Assembly: GCF_003100395.1 (NCBI RefSeq)
Contig: NZ_CP029210.1
Coordinates: 3,720,001-3,784,000, forward strand
Length of the DNA stretch: 64,000 nt
DNA from: Aquabacterium olei
GTDB taxonomy: Bacteria > Pseudomonadota > Gammaproteobacteria > Burkholderiales > Burkholderiaceae_C
Direction of reading: 5' to 3'
The translations under genes and the position numbers were made by a program. Position 1 is the first letter of the stretch; every line of letters begins with the position of its first letter. The notes under the pieces are model-generated. The model searched no databases. It saw only the letters and a list, made by a program, of their open reading frames with translations, and was not told where the DNA came from. Shown here one piece after another: positions 27,463-38,605 of the stretch.

Positions 27463-28016
27463 CCCGACGCCGCCTGCTGTCCCTGACTGCGCTGCCCGCG
27501 GCCCTCACCGTGGCGGGATGCGCCAGCCTGCTGGGCCCGCGCACCGTGGTCATCACCCGCGAGGAGCTGCTGCGCAAGCTGGGCCAGCGCTTCCCGAGCA
27601 CCAAGCGGCTCCTCAACCTGCTGGACGTGCAGGCCGGCCTGCCCGAGCTGACGCTGCAGCCGCAGGCCAACCGGGTGCTGGCCGCCGTGCCGCTGCAGGC
27701 GCGCGACCTGCTGATGGGGCAGGCCTACACCGGCAAGGTGGCGCTGAGCTTCGGGCTGCGCTACGAGCCTCAGGACCTGAGCGTGCGCCTGAGCCAGGTC
27801 CGCGTCGAGGAGATCAATGTGAACGGGCTGCCGGCGGCGGCGCGCCAGCAGCTGACCCGCCTGGGCGCCTGGCTGGCCGAGGAACGCCTGCAGGACCAGG
27901 TGATCCACCAGTTCAAGCCGGAAGACCTGCGCACCGCCGACCGCATGGGCTACGAGGTGGGCGGCCTGCGCGTGACCGACACCGGGCTGGCCATCGACCT
28001 GCAGCCGCGCCGCTGA
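27438..28016 (+). CDS. DUF1439 (YceB-like) lipoprotein
   Basis: The 192-residue predicted lipoprotein has a twin-Arg-containing leader ([20 protein letters not shown]) with the lipobox TVAGC and a DUF1439 domain, including VVITREELLRKLGQRFP and SFGLRYEPQDLSVRLSQVRV. Family function is unknown; E. coli YceB is a periplasm-facing lipoprotein. The first 25 bp overlap the PIN gene, so the two are probably in one transcript. Confidence 0.82.
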   Translation: MHHAAACLTRRRLLSLTALPAALTVAGCASLLGPRTVVITREELLRKLGQRFPSTKRLLNLLDVQAGLPELTLQPQANRVLAAVPLQARDLLMGQAYTGKVALSFGLRYEPQDLSVRLSQVRVEEINVNGLPAAARQQLTRLGAWLAEERLQDQVIHQFKPEDLRTADRMGYEVGGLRVTDTGLAIDLQPRR

Positions 28017-28167
28017 CACGCTGCGCCAGTCCCAGCCCGGCGCTTGCGAGCCCGGTGCACGGCGCTTACCGTGACGGAACGCGCCATTACCTTTTGCGGA
28101 CCGGCGCGGCCACAGGCTGACCCGCTGTGGACAATGCCGGTTTTCGCTGTTCCGACACCGACGCGCC

Positions 28168-29148
28168 ATGGACATCTTTTCGAACAACGGCCGCCTGCAA
28201 TGGGTGGAAGCCTTCATCAAGGGCATCCCGTACGCGCAGGCCTCCGGCATGTATGTCACCGAGATCGGCGAGGGCCGCGCCGGCCTGGGCCTGCCCGCGC
28301 GCGACACCTGGACGGGTGACACCGAGCGCGGGCTGATCCACCCCGGCGTGCTGAGCGTGCTGGCCGACACCGCGTGCGGCGTGGCGGTGGGCACGGCACT
28401 GGCCGAGATCGAGCCGTTCGCCACGCTGGATCTGCGCATGGACTACCTGCGCCCGGCCGTGGCCAACGAAGAAATCGTGTGCCGCGCCGAGTGCCATCGT
28501 CTGTCGCGCAGCGTGGCCTTTGTGCGGGGCGAGCTGTTCCAGCCGGGCCGGGCCGAACCGGTGGCCATGGTGAACGCGACCTTCATGCGGGCCACCGCCA
28601 ACAAGCGCCGCGCCGGGGGTGGGGCCGCGCCCGCACCGAACCTGCCCGTGAGCCCCGCACAGGCTGCGGCCTCGCTCGGGTCGCCTGCCAGCATCGAGCC
28701 CAGCCAGGTGTTTCGCAGCGAGCCGGCCGACATGCCGGAAACGCGCGCCATCCCGCCGGGCCGCTCGCCGTATGTGGACTTCCTCGATGTGCGCCAGCAG
28801 CCGCAGATCGACGCCGGCCCGGTGTTCCGCATGCCCTTCAAGCCGGAGCTGATCGGCAACCCGATCCTGCCCGCGCTGCATGGCGGCGTGCTGGCCGGCT
28901 TCGGCGAGACCGGCATGATCCTGCATCTGCTGGCCACCAACCCGGGTCTGCAGGGCGCGCCGCGCGGCGTGGACTTCGCCATTGCCTACCTGCGCTCGGC
29001 CAAGCCGGTCGACACGTTCGTGCAGGGCACGACCGTGCGTCAGGGCAACCGTGTGGCCCTGGTGCAGGTCAACATCTGGCAGGACGACCCCCAGCGCCCC
29101 GTGGCCCAGGCACGCGGCCACTGCCTGATGCCGCGCGACACCGACTGA
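28168..29148 (+). CDS. Tandem hot-dog thioesterase (PaaI-like, two domains)
   Basis: The 326-residue protein contains two hot-dog folds in tandem. The first (~10-145) has the active-site region GLIHPGVLSVLADTACGVA. The second (~195-320) has LPALHGGVLAGFGETGMI. A Pro/Ala-rich linker (~150-180) separates them. Most PaaI-type thioesterases are single-domain homotetramers, so the duplication internalises a dimer. The domains have diverged: the first keeps an Asp (LADTACG), the second a Glu (GETGM) at the catalytic position. The substrate is presumably an acyl-CoA. Stand-alone gene convergent with glpD, 2 bp between stops. Confidence 0.82.
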   Translation: MDIFSNNGRLQWVEAFIKGIPYAQASGMYVTEIGEGRAGLGLPARDTWTGDTERGLIHPGVLSVLADTACGVAVGTALAEIEPFATLDLRMDYLRPAVANEEIVCRAECHRLSRSVAFVRGELFQPGRAEPVAMVNATFMRATANKRRAGGGAAPAPNLPVSPAQAAASLGSPASIEPSQVFRSEPADMPETRAIPPGRSPYVDFLDVRQQPQIDAGPVFRMPFKPELIGNPILPALHGGVLAGFGETGMILHLLATNPGLQGAPRGVDFAIAYLRSAKPVDTFVQGTTVRQGNRVALVQVNIWQDDPQRPVAQARGHCLMPRDTD

Positions 29149-29150
29149 CG

Positions 29151-30806
29151 TCAGGCCACCGCCGCGCTCGACAGCCAGGCGGCATCGGGCTGCCCCTCAC
29201 AGCCCGCGTGCTGGCGCGCGAACCAGTCGGCCAGCGCCGCATGCTGGGCGACGGTGGTGTGCAGCCCCAGCTTGCTGCGCCGCCACAGCACGTCGTCGGC
29301 CGTGAGGGCCCACTCGTGGCGGCGCAGGTGGTACAGCTCGGCCTCGAACAGATCGGGCAGCACCTCGGTGCCGAGGTCGTCGCGCCCCCGCATGCCGTCG
29401 AGCAGGCGCAGCACCCGGCTGCCATAGGCCCGCGTCCAGCGGCGCAGCAGCGGCAGCGGCAGCCAGGGGTGAACCTGCCGCAACCGGGACTGGAAGGCGA
29501 TCAGATCCAGTTCGGGCGACACCGTGTGGTCGAGCAGTTCGCCCAACTGCCCGCCAGGAAGGGCTGCGTCCGCCGTCCATGCCAGACGCCGTTCGCCCAG
29601 CAGGTCGCCCACCTGGTCGGCCGCCTGCTCGGCCAGCAGCCGGAACGACGAGAGGCTGCCGCCCCACACCGTGAGCACCGGAGCCGGTCGGGCGTGAAGC
29701 TGGAGCTGGTGCCGACCGTGCGCGCCCTCCTCGCCCCGCCCCGGCGCCTTCAGTGCACCGCGCAGGCCGGCATAGGACCACACCACGTCGCCCGGCTGCA
29801 CCGGCCGGCGCAGATAGCGGCTCGCCTCCTGACACAGGGCCATGACCTCGTCCGGCTCGGCCGCCACGCCGTCGGGCGGGCCATCGTGCGGCTGCTCGGC
29901 CGCACCGATCAGGGTGAAGTGACGCTCGTAAGGCAGCGCGAAAATGAAGCGCCCGCCGCGTGTGTGGAACACGCAGCCGTGGTCATGCTCCACACAGCGG
30001 GGCACGACGATGTGGGTGCCTTTCAGCCACGTGAGGCCAGGCGGCTCGCCTCCCTTGCGCGCAACCGCTGCGGGCGGCACCTGCAAGACCCCACTGAGGA
30101 CCGACGACGCCCAGGCCCCGGCGGCGTTCACGACCACCCGTGCCTGAACGGTCAGCCGCTGCACGACGCGGCCGTCTTCCGGGTGCCGGCGCACCAGCCT
30201 GACGCGCCAGCCGCCACCCTGGGCCACCGCACTGTCGCAACGGGTGCGCGTCAGCACCAGTGCACCGCGCTCGGCCGCGTCGCGGGCGCACAGCGTCGCC
30301 AGCCGTGCGTCGTCGGCCATCACTTCGGTGTAAACGAAGGCGCGCGTCCAGGCGGGTTGCAGCGAAGCGCCCAGTCGAGAGCGACGCAAGGCGACCGCTT
30401 CGCTGGGAGGCAGCCCGCTGCCTGCGGCCAACCGGTCGTGCCACCACAGCCCCAGCCGGATGAGCGCACCGGTGCGCATGCCGTCGTCGTGCGGCATCAG
30501 CAAACGCACCGGCGTCATCAGGTGGGGCGCACACTGCAGAAGGCGGGCGCGCTCCTGCACGGCCCGGCCCATTCCGCCCAGGTCGAGCCGGGCCAGCTCG
30601 CGCAGCCCGCCGTGCACCAGCTTGCCGGTCGCGCCCGACGCATGGGCTGCCAGGTCGTCCTGCTCGCACAGCGCCACGCGCCAGCCACGGCCGGCCAGAT
30701 CGCGGGCCACGGCCGTGCCATGCAGGCCCCCGCCCACCACCAGCACATCACAGAGGTGGTCCACGGCCTCATCGGGCGAAGAGGCAAGCGACGACAGCAT
30801 CGACAT
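29151..30806 (-). CDS. glpD: Glycerol-3-phosphate dehydrogenase (FAD, respiratory)
   Basis: The ~551-residue membrane-associated flavoprotein oxidises sn-glycerol-3-phosphate to DHAP with quinone as acceptor. It has an N-terminal FAD motif (DVLVVGGGLHGTAVARDLAG) and the conserved ATGKLVHGGLREL segment, where E. coli GlpD has SSKLIHGGLRYL. A C-terminal DAO_C domain follows. ATG at 30806 (MSMLSSLAS) is preferred over 30839, though no strong ribosome site decides. It is divergent from a DeoR-type regulator, the usual glpD/glpR pairing. No glpK or glpF is in the window. Confidence 0.9.
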   Translation of the reverse strand: MSMLSSLASSPDEAVDHLCDVLVVGGGLHGTAVARDLAGRGWRVALCEQDDLAAHASGATGKLVHGGLRELARLDLGGMGRAVQERARLLQCAPHLMTPVRLLMPHDDGMRTGALIRLGLWWHDRLAAGSGLPPSEAVALRRSRLGASLQPAWTRAFVYTEVMADDARLATLCARDAAERGALVLTRTRCDSAVAQGGGWRVRLVRRHPEDGRVVQRLTVQARVVVNAAGAWASSVLSGVLQVPPAAVARKGGEPPGLTWLKGTHIVVPRCVEHDHGCVFHTRGGRFIFALPYERHFTLIGAAEQPHDGPPDGVAAEPDEVMALCQEASRYLRRPVQPGDVVWSYAGLRGALKAPGRGEEGAHGRHQLQLHARPAPVLTVWGGSLSSFRLLAEQAADQVGDLLGERRLAWTADAALPGGQLGELLDHTVSPELDLIAFQSRLRQVHPWLPLPLLRRWTRAYGSRVLRLLDGMRGRDDLGTEVLPDLFEAELYHLRRHEWALTADDVLWRRSKLGLHTTVAQHAALADWFARQHAGCEGQPDAAWLSSAAVA

Positions 30807-30887
30807 GGGCAGCGGGCTCCAGCGCGGAAGAGCTCCCATTGGACTGCAAGCCGATGACCCCTGAGTGCGCGTTTGTCTTCTTTTGTG

Positions 30888-30904
30888 TTCGGATTTTTTC
30901 GGAT
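30888..30904. promoter_or_regulatory. Direct repeat between glpD and glpR, candidate GlpR site
   Basis: TTCGGAT occurs twice (30888-30894 and 30898-30904), 10 bp apart, that is one helical turn. The surrounding T-rich stretch is the only AT-rich part of the 110-bp glpD/glpR intergenic region. E. coli GlpR half-sites are also TTCG-centred, so these repeats are a reasonable operator candidate. Confidence 0.45.
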
Positions 30905-30916
30905 ACCCTCGACCGG

Positions 30917-31717
30917 ATGAGCGACAACAGCCCGATCCGCCCGGCCGCCCCCTGGAGCCCCAACCCGCGTCAGATGGCGCTGCTGGAAGAGGTGCGCGCG
31001 CGGGGCGCGGTGTCCGTCGAACGCCTGGCCCAGCGCCTGGACGTGACGATGCAGACCGTGCGCCGCGACGTGCAGCGCCTGGCCGACGCCGGGCTGCTGG
31101 CGCGCTTTCATGGCGGCGTCAGCCTGCCCCGCGAGCCCGCCCGCGTGGGCGCCTGGAAGGAGCGGCAGGCCATGCAGGCCGACGCCAAGGCGCGCATCGC
31201 CCGTTCGGTGGTGGCCGCCATCCCCGAGGGCGCCACGCTGATGCTGGGCGTGGGCACCACCGTCGAGGCCGTGGCCCGCGAGCTGCTGAACCGACCGGGC
31301 CTCACCGTCGTCACCTACAACCTCCACGTGGCCCAGGTGCTCAACGAGCACCGCGACTGCAAGGTGCACGTGGCCGGCGGCACGCTGCGCTCGCGCGACA
31401 GCGCCATGGAAGGCGACAGCACGGTCGACTTCCTCAGGCAGTTCAAGGTCGACCTGGCCATCCAGACCACGCTGGGCATCGACCCCGACGGCAGCCTGCG
31501 CGACCGCGACCAGCGCGAACTGCCCGTTGCGCAGGCCATGCAGGCCCAGGCCCGCGCCACCTGGCTGGTCGCCGACGTCAGCAAGTTCAGCCAGACCGCG
31601 CTCGCCCGCGTCGGCCACCTGAAGGACATGCGCCGCGTGTTCACCGAAGCCCTGCCCCCGCCGCCCTTCCCCCAGTTGCTGCAGGAATGGGACGTCGCCC
31701 TGACGATCGCGCCATGA
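30917..31717 (+). CDS. glpR: DeoR/GlpR-family transcriptional regulator
   Basis: The 266-residue regulator has a DeoR winged HTH (~18-70, GAVSVERLAQRLDVTMQTVRRD) and a sugar-phosphate sensing domain (ATLMLGVGTTVEAVARELL, then VAGGTLRSRDSAMEG and ADVSKFSQ). By divergence from glpD it is probably the glycerol-3-phosphate-responsive repressor. ATG at 30917 was chosen over an in-frame ATG at 30839 because it starts the canonical domain and leaves the operator region non-coding. Its TGA overlaps the ATG of the PACE transporter gene. Confidence 0.85.
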   Translation: MSDNSPIRPAAPWSPNPRQMALLEEVRARGAVSVERLAQRLDVTMQTVRRDVQRLADAGLLARFHGGVSLPREPARVGAWKERQAMQADAKARIARSVVAAIPEGATLMLGVGTTVEAVARELLNRPGLTVVTYNLHVAQVLNEHRDCKVHVAGGTLRSRDSAMEGDSTVDFLRQFKVDLAIQTTLGIDPDGSLRDRDQRELPVAQAMQAQARATWLVADVSKFSQTALARVGHLKDMRRVFTEALPPPPFPQLLQEWDVALTIAP

Positions 31718-32145
31718 GCGCCGGCATGCAAGGCGTCCGGCGCAAGGTCGTTCACGCCACCCTGTACGAAGGCGTCGCCATCCTGATGCTGGCCGTGCTG
31801 ATGCAGCCGGTCACCGGCAAGGGCCTGGCCGAAACCGGGCCGTTCGCCATCGCCTGCTCGGTGATCGCCGTGCTGTGGAACATGGCCTTCAACACGCTGT
31901 TCGAGGCGTGGGAGCGGCGGCAGACCGACCGCCGACGCACGCCGCGCCGGCGCGCGCTGCACGCGATCGGCTACGAAGGCGGGCTGGTGATGATGACCCT
32001 GCCCGTGATCGCCTGGTCGCTCGACATGGGCTGGTGGGACGCCTTTCTCACCGACCTCGGGCTGGTGGCGCTGTTCCTCGTCTACACCTTCTGCTTCAAC
32101 TGGGTGTTCGATCACCTCTTCGGATTGCCGGCGTCAGCGCACTGA
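31714..32145 (+). CDS. PACE-family multidrug efflux transporter
   Basis: The 143-residue inner-membrane protein is made of two bacterial-transmembrane-pair repeats, four helices in all. Each repeat opens with the same H-A-x3-Y-E-G motif (VVHATLYEGVAILM and ALHAIGYEGGLVMM); the Glu is the essential acidic residue of AceI-type chlorhexidine efflux pumps. PACE proteins export biocides or polyamines by proton coupling. The ATGA overlap with the regulator gene suggests co-transcription, which is unusual for a glpR homologue. The length matches the family (~140-150). Confidence 0.85.
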   Translation: MSAGMQGVRRKVVHATLYEGVAILMLAVLMQPVTGKGLAETGPFAIACSVIAVLWNMAFNTLFEAWERRQTDRRRTPRRRALHAIGYEGGLVMMTLPVIAWSLDMGWWDAFLTDLGLVALFLVYTFCFNWVFDHLFGLPASAH

Positions 32146-32248
32146 AACGGGGTGGGGCGTCGTGCGGGCGCCCCGAACGTCGCCGTCGCAGCCCCCATGA
32201 CGCCAGCAGGTCCCTACCATGGGCGGTTTCCCCTCGAGGTCTCCGCCC

Positions 32249-33181
32249 ATGCCCTCCGCCCTCGTCCCCCGCACCCGCCTCGTTTCCGGTCCCGACGGCC
32301 CGCTGGCCGTGCAGCAATGGGGTGAAAGCGGGCGCAGCACCATCGTCCTCATCCACGGCTACCCCGATCACAGCGGCATCTGGTCGAAGATCGCGCCGCT
32401 GCTGGCCGACCAGTGGCATGTCGTCGCCTACGACGTGCGCGGCGCGGGCGCCTCGTTCGTGCCCGCCCGCACCGCCGACTACCGCCTGCCGCGCCTGGTG
32501 GCCGACCTGCGCGCCGTGATCGACGCCACCAGCCCCGACCGACCCGTGCACCTGGTGGCGCACGACTGGGGCTCGATCCAGGGCTGGGAGGCCGTGACCG
32601 ACCCGACCCTGCGGGGCCGCATTGCGTCCTACTCCAGTTGCTCGGGGCCTTGCCTCGACCACGCCGGCCACTGGATGCGCGACCGCCTGCGCCGCCCCAC
32701 GCCCCGCCACCTGGCGCAGTACCTGATGCAGGGCCTGCGCTCCTGGTACATCGCCTTCTTCCACCTGCCGGTGCTGCCCACCGTGATGTGGCACACGGTG
32801 ATGGGACCGCACTGGTCGCGCTGGCTGCGCTGGCTGGAGCGCACGCCGGCAGAGCAACGCGCCGGCCAGACCGCCGACGGCGTGCGCGGCATGCGGCTTT
32901 ACCGCGCCAACATGCTGCCCCGGCTGCTGGGGCCGGGCGACCGCCACGCGCACGCCCCGGTGCAGGTCATCGTGCCCCTGCGCGACCGCTTTGTCGGCCC
33001 GGCCTTGAGCGACCCGGCCCACTTGGCACGCTGGGTGCCGCAGCTGCACCGGGTCGAGGTGGATGCCGGCCACTGGCTGCCGCTGCAGCAGCCAGCGCTG
33101 TTCGCGCGCCTGGTGCGCGGCTTCGTGCGCCGGGTGGAGCGGCAGCAGCGCCAGACCGGACGCCAGCGCATCAAGGCCTGA
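32249..33181 (+). CDS. Alpha/beta hydrolase, epoxide-hydrolase-like
   Basis: The ~310-residue alpha/beta-fold hydrolase has the oxyanion motif LIHGYPDHS (H36-G37) and an Asp nucleophile in LVAHDWGSIQG (D106). Asp at this position marks the epoxide-hydrolase/haloalkane-dehalogenase branch rather than esterases. The catalytic His is likely in VDAGHWLPLQQ near the C-terminus. The substrate is unknown. An in-frame ATG at 32219 would add 10 residues; 32249 is chosen because a GAGG precedes it. The gene is followed after 82 bp by a GST gene. Confidence 0.83.
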   Translation: MPSALVPRTRLVSGPDGPLAVQQWGESGRSTIVLIHGYPDHSGIWSKIAPLLADQWHVVAYDVRGAGASFVPARTADYRLPRLVADLRAVIDATSPDRPVHLVAHDWGSIQGWEAVTDPTLRGRIASYSSCSGPCLDHAGHWMRDRLRRPTPRHLAQYLMQGLRSWYIAFFHLPVLPTVMWHTVMGPHWSRWLRWLERTPAEQRAGQTADGVRGMRLYRANMLPRLLGPGDRHAHAPVQVIVPLRDRFVGPALSDPAHLARWVPQLHRVEVDAGHWLPLQQPALFARLVRGFVRRVERQQRQTGRQRIKA

Positions 33182-33263
33182 TCGACACAAGCCCTGACGC
33201 CCCGATGGGAATTGCGCAGGCGGCAGACAATCGCCCTGCCTTCTTCACCTGAGGAGATCCCCC

Positions 33264-33869
33264 TTGAAGCTTTATTTCTCACCTGGCGTCTGCTCGCTGT
33301 CGCCGCACATCGTGCTGGAAGAATCCGGTCTGCCGTTCGAGACCGAGCAGGTCGACCTGCGCAAGAAGACCACGGCCAGCGGCGCCGATTACAGCGAAAT
33401 CAACCCCAAGGGTTACGTGCCGGCCCTGGTGCTGGACAACGGCGTGCTGCTGACCGAAGGCCCGGCCATCGTGCAGTACCTGGCCGACCAGGTGCCCGAC
33501 AAGCAGCTCGCCCCGGCCAACGGCACGCTGGCGCGCTACCAGCTGCAGAGCTGGCTGACCTTCATCGGCACCGAGGTGCACAAGAGCTTCACGCCTTTCT
33601 TCAAGCCCGACTCCACGCCCGAGATGAAGGATGCCGCGAGGGCCAACCTGGAACGGCGTCTGGGCTACATCAACACCGAACTGGCTGGCCGCGAATACCT
33701 GCTGCCCGAGGGCTACAGCGTGGCCGACATCTACCTGTTCGTCGTGCTGGGCTGGGCCCGGCTCATCAAGCTGGACCTGACCCCGTGGCCCCAGCTGCAG
33801 GCCTTCCAGGCCCGCGTGGGCGCACGCCCGGCGGTGCAGCGGGCGCTGAAGGCCGAAGGACTGGCGTAA
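33264..33869 (+). CDS. Glutathione S-transferase, beta class (GstA-like)
   Basis: The 201-residue protein has a thioredoxin-fold N-terminal domain beginning MKLYFSPGVCSLSPHIVLEE. The Cys10 in PGVCS is the mixed-disulfide cysteine of bacterial beta-class GSTs. The glutathione-contacting LTEGPAIVQYLAD is present, and an all-helical C-terminal domain follows. The start codon is TTG at 33264, supported by a GAGGAG ribosome site at 33251-33256; no nearby ATG fits. It would conjugate or reduce electrophiles with glutathione. Confidence 0.9.
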   Translation: MKLYFSPGVCSLSPHIVLEESGLPFETEQVDLRKKTTASGADYSEINPKGYVPALVLDNGVLLTEGPAIVQYLADQVPDKQLAPANGTLARYQLQSWLTFIGTEVHKSFTPFFKPDSTPEMKDAARANLERRLGYINTELAGREYLLPEGYSVADIYLFVVLGWARLIKLDLTPWPQLQAFQARVGARPAVQRALKAEGLA

Positions 33870-33877
33870 GGCGGGCG

Positions 33878-33894
33878 CCGGGCCGTGCGCCCGG
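33878..33894 (+). terminator. Short GC hairpin after the GST gene
   Basis: CCGGGC (33878-33883), a 5-nt loop, GCCCGG (33889-33894) and then TTCCT lie 8 bp after the GST stop. The stem is short and the T-tract weak, so termination is plausible but not certain. Confidence 0.4.
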
Positions 33895-33898
33895 TTCC

Positions 33899-33904
33899 TA
33901 TAAT
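33899..33904 (+). promoter_or_regulatory. Perfect -10 element upstream of leuS
   Basis: TATAAT at 33899-33904 is a perfect -10 hexamer in otherwise GC-rich DNA, 86 bp before the leuS start. No good -35 sits 17 bp upstream (CGCCGG). The element would give a ~80-nt leader for the leuS-lptE-holA operon. Confidence 0.45.
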
Positions 33905-33918
33905 CCCTGGATCCGTGA

Positions 33919-36716
<2,798 letters not shown>

Positions 36717-36717
<1 letters not shown>

Positions 36718-37370
36718 TGGCAGCCCACCCCACTTCTGTCTCGCGCCGCACCTGGCTGGCTCGCTGGATGAGCCTGGGCCTGGGCGGCGTGGCGCTTGCC
36801 GGCTGTGGCTTTCGCATGCGCGGTCAGTACGGCATGGCCTTCCAGACCATCCAGCTGACCGGCTTTGCGCGCACCTCGCCGCTGGCCACCGAGCTGGCCC
36901 GCGCCCTCGAGAACACCGGCGTGCGCGTGGTGGGCAGCACGCTGGAAGCGGCCCAGGCCGCCTCCAGCGCCAGCGTGCCCGTGGGCCACATCGTCTTCGA
37001 AGCCCTGGGCGACACGCGCGACATGGTGGTCAGCTCCACCACCCGCTACGGCCAGGTCCGCGGCATGACGGCCCGCATCAAGCTGCGCTTTCAGGTGCGA
37101 CGCAGTGACGGCAGCATCCTCGTGCCCGCCAGCGACATCGCCATGGCCAACGACCTGACCTACACCGAGCAGGACGCGCTGGCCAAGCAGGACGAGTCCG
37201 AAGCCTTGCAGAAGGCCATGCAGACCGACATCGTCAACCAGGTGCTGCGCCGCCTGGCCGCGATCGAGCCGGCCCAGCTGCCCTCGCCGCCCGAGCCGAT
37301 GGCCGCCCCGCCGGAGGTCGACCGCCGCGTGCCGACGCCGGTCACGCCCTCGCGCGACAGCGCCCGCTGA
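36717..37370 (+). CDS. lptE: LPS-assembly lipoprotein LptE
   Basis: The 217-residue lipoprotein has an Arg-rich leader and the lipobox ALAGC (Cys 30 region, GVALAGCGFRMRG). The GFRMRGQYGMAF start of the mature part is the LptE hallmark (GFxLRG). It plugs the LptD barrel that inserts lipopolysaccharide in the outer membrane. A Pro-rich C-terminal tail is present. The start overlaps leuS by one base (TGATG) and holA follows 12 bp later, the leuS-lptE-holA order conserved in beta- and gamma-proteobacteria. Confidence 0.93.
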
Positions 37371-37382
37371 CCGCCGCCGCCC

Positions 37383-38453
37383 ATGCAACTGCGCCACGAC
37401 CAGCTCGCCGCCCACCTGCAGAAGTGCGGCGGCACGCTCAAGCCGGTCTACACCCTCCATGGTGACGAGGCCCTGCTGGTGCAGGAGGCGGGCGACGCCA
37501 TCCGCGCTGCCGCGCGCGCCGCAGGCCACACCGAGCGCCAGGTGCACACGGTCAGCGGTGCACACTTCGACTGGTCCAGCCTGCTGGGCGCGGCCAGCGA
37601 GATGTCGCTCTTCGGCGACCGCCAGTTCATCGACATCCGCATCCCCTCCGGCAAGCCGGGCAAGGACGGCTCGCAAGCGCTGCAGCAGTACTGCGACACG
37701 GCCGCCGGCAACGACGCCGTCGTCACCCTGATCACGCTGCCGCGGCTCGACAAGACCCAGATGAGCAGCGCCTGGTTCACGGCGCTCGACGGCATCGGCG
37801 TGACCCTGCGCTGCGACCCGATCGAACGCAGCCAGCTGCCGGTGTGGATCGCCCAGCGCCTGGCCGCCCAGGGCCAGCAGGTGGAAGCCGGCGAGGCGGG
37901 CCAGCGCACGCTCGCCTTCTTTGCCGACCGGGTGGAAGGCAACCTGCTGGCCGCCCATCAGGAAATCGTCAAGCTGGGCCTGCTGCATCCGCCCGGTACG
38001 CTGACCATCGAGCAGATCGAGGAGGCCGTGGTCGACGTCGCGCGCTTCAACGTCTTCAAGCTCAGCGAAGCCGTGTTGTCGGGGCAGCTGCACCGCACGC
38101 TGCGCATGATCGACGGCCTGCAGGCCGAGGGCGAGGCGCCGGTGCTGGTGCACTGGGCGCTGGCCGACGACATCCTCGGGCTGTACCGCGCCCGCCAGGC
38201 GCTCGACGGTGGCAAGCCGCTGCCCATGGTGTTGCGCGAGCAGCGTGTGTGGGGCCCGCGCGAGCGCCTGTTCGAGCGCATCCTGCCGAAGGCCCGTCTG
38301 GGCACGCTGGCCCGCCTCGTGGCCAACGCCAGCATCGTCGACGGCATCGTCAAGGGCCTGCGGCACCCGCAATGGCCGGAAGACCCGTGGGACGCCCTGC
38401 GCCGGCTGGCGCAGCAACTGAGCCGCACCGTGGCGCCACCGGCCCGCGTCTGA
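37383..38453 (+). CDS. holA: DNA polymerase III delta subunit
   Basis: The 356-residue clamp-loader subunit opens the beta clamp. The N-terminal AAA-like domain begins MQLRHDQLAAHLQ and includes the beta-interaction region near MSLFGDRQFIDIR, where HolA proteins have the SLF motif. The C-terminal oligomerisation domain has HRTLRMIDGLQAEGEAPVL. The length is close to the E. coli protein (343). It is the last gene of the leuS-lptE-holA operon. Confidence 0.93.
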   Translation: MQLRHDQLAAHLQKCGGTLKPVYTLHGDEALLVQEAGDAIRAAARAAGHTERQVHTVSGAHFDWSSLLGAASEMSLFGDRQFIDIRIPSGKPGKDGSQALQQYCDTAAGNDAVVTLITLPRLDKTQMSSAWFTALDGIGVTLRCDPIERSQLPVWIAQRLAAQGQQVEAGEAGQRTLAFFADRVEGNLLAAHQEIVKLGLLHPPGTLTIEQIEEAVVDVARFNVFKLSEAVLSGQLHRTLRMIDGLQAEGEAPVLVHWALADDILGLYRARQALDGGKPLPMVLREQRVWGPRERLFERILPKARLGTLARLVANASIVDGIVKGLRHPQWPEDPWDALRRLAQQLSRTVAPPARV

Positions 38454-38605
38454 CGGCAGGCGGCCCCCTCAAGCTCGGGGGGCTCGCCAAGGAAAGCCCT
38501 GAGGGGCTGGCCAGCCTGCGCTGGCTACAGTGGATCGCACGGCATTCAACGCGCCGCCGCACCGGGGCTCGCCCCCGCTTTGCCCACGATCCGAGACGTA
38601 CCGCC

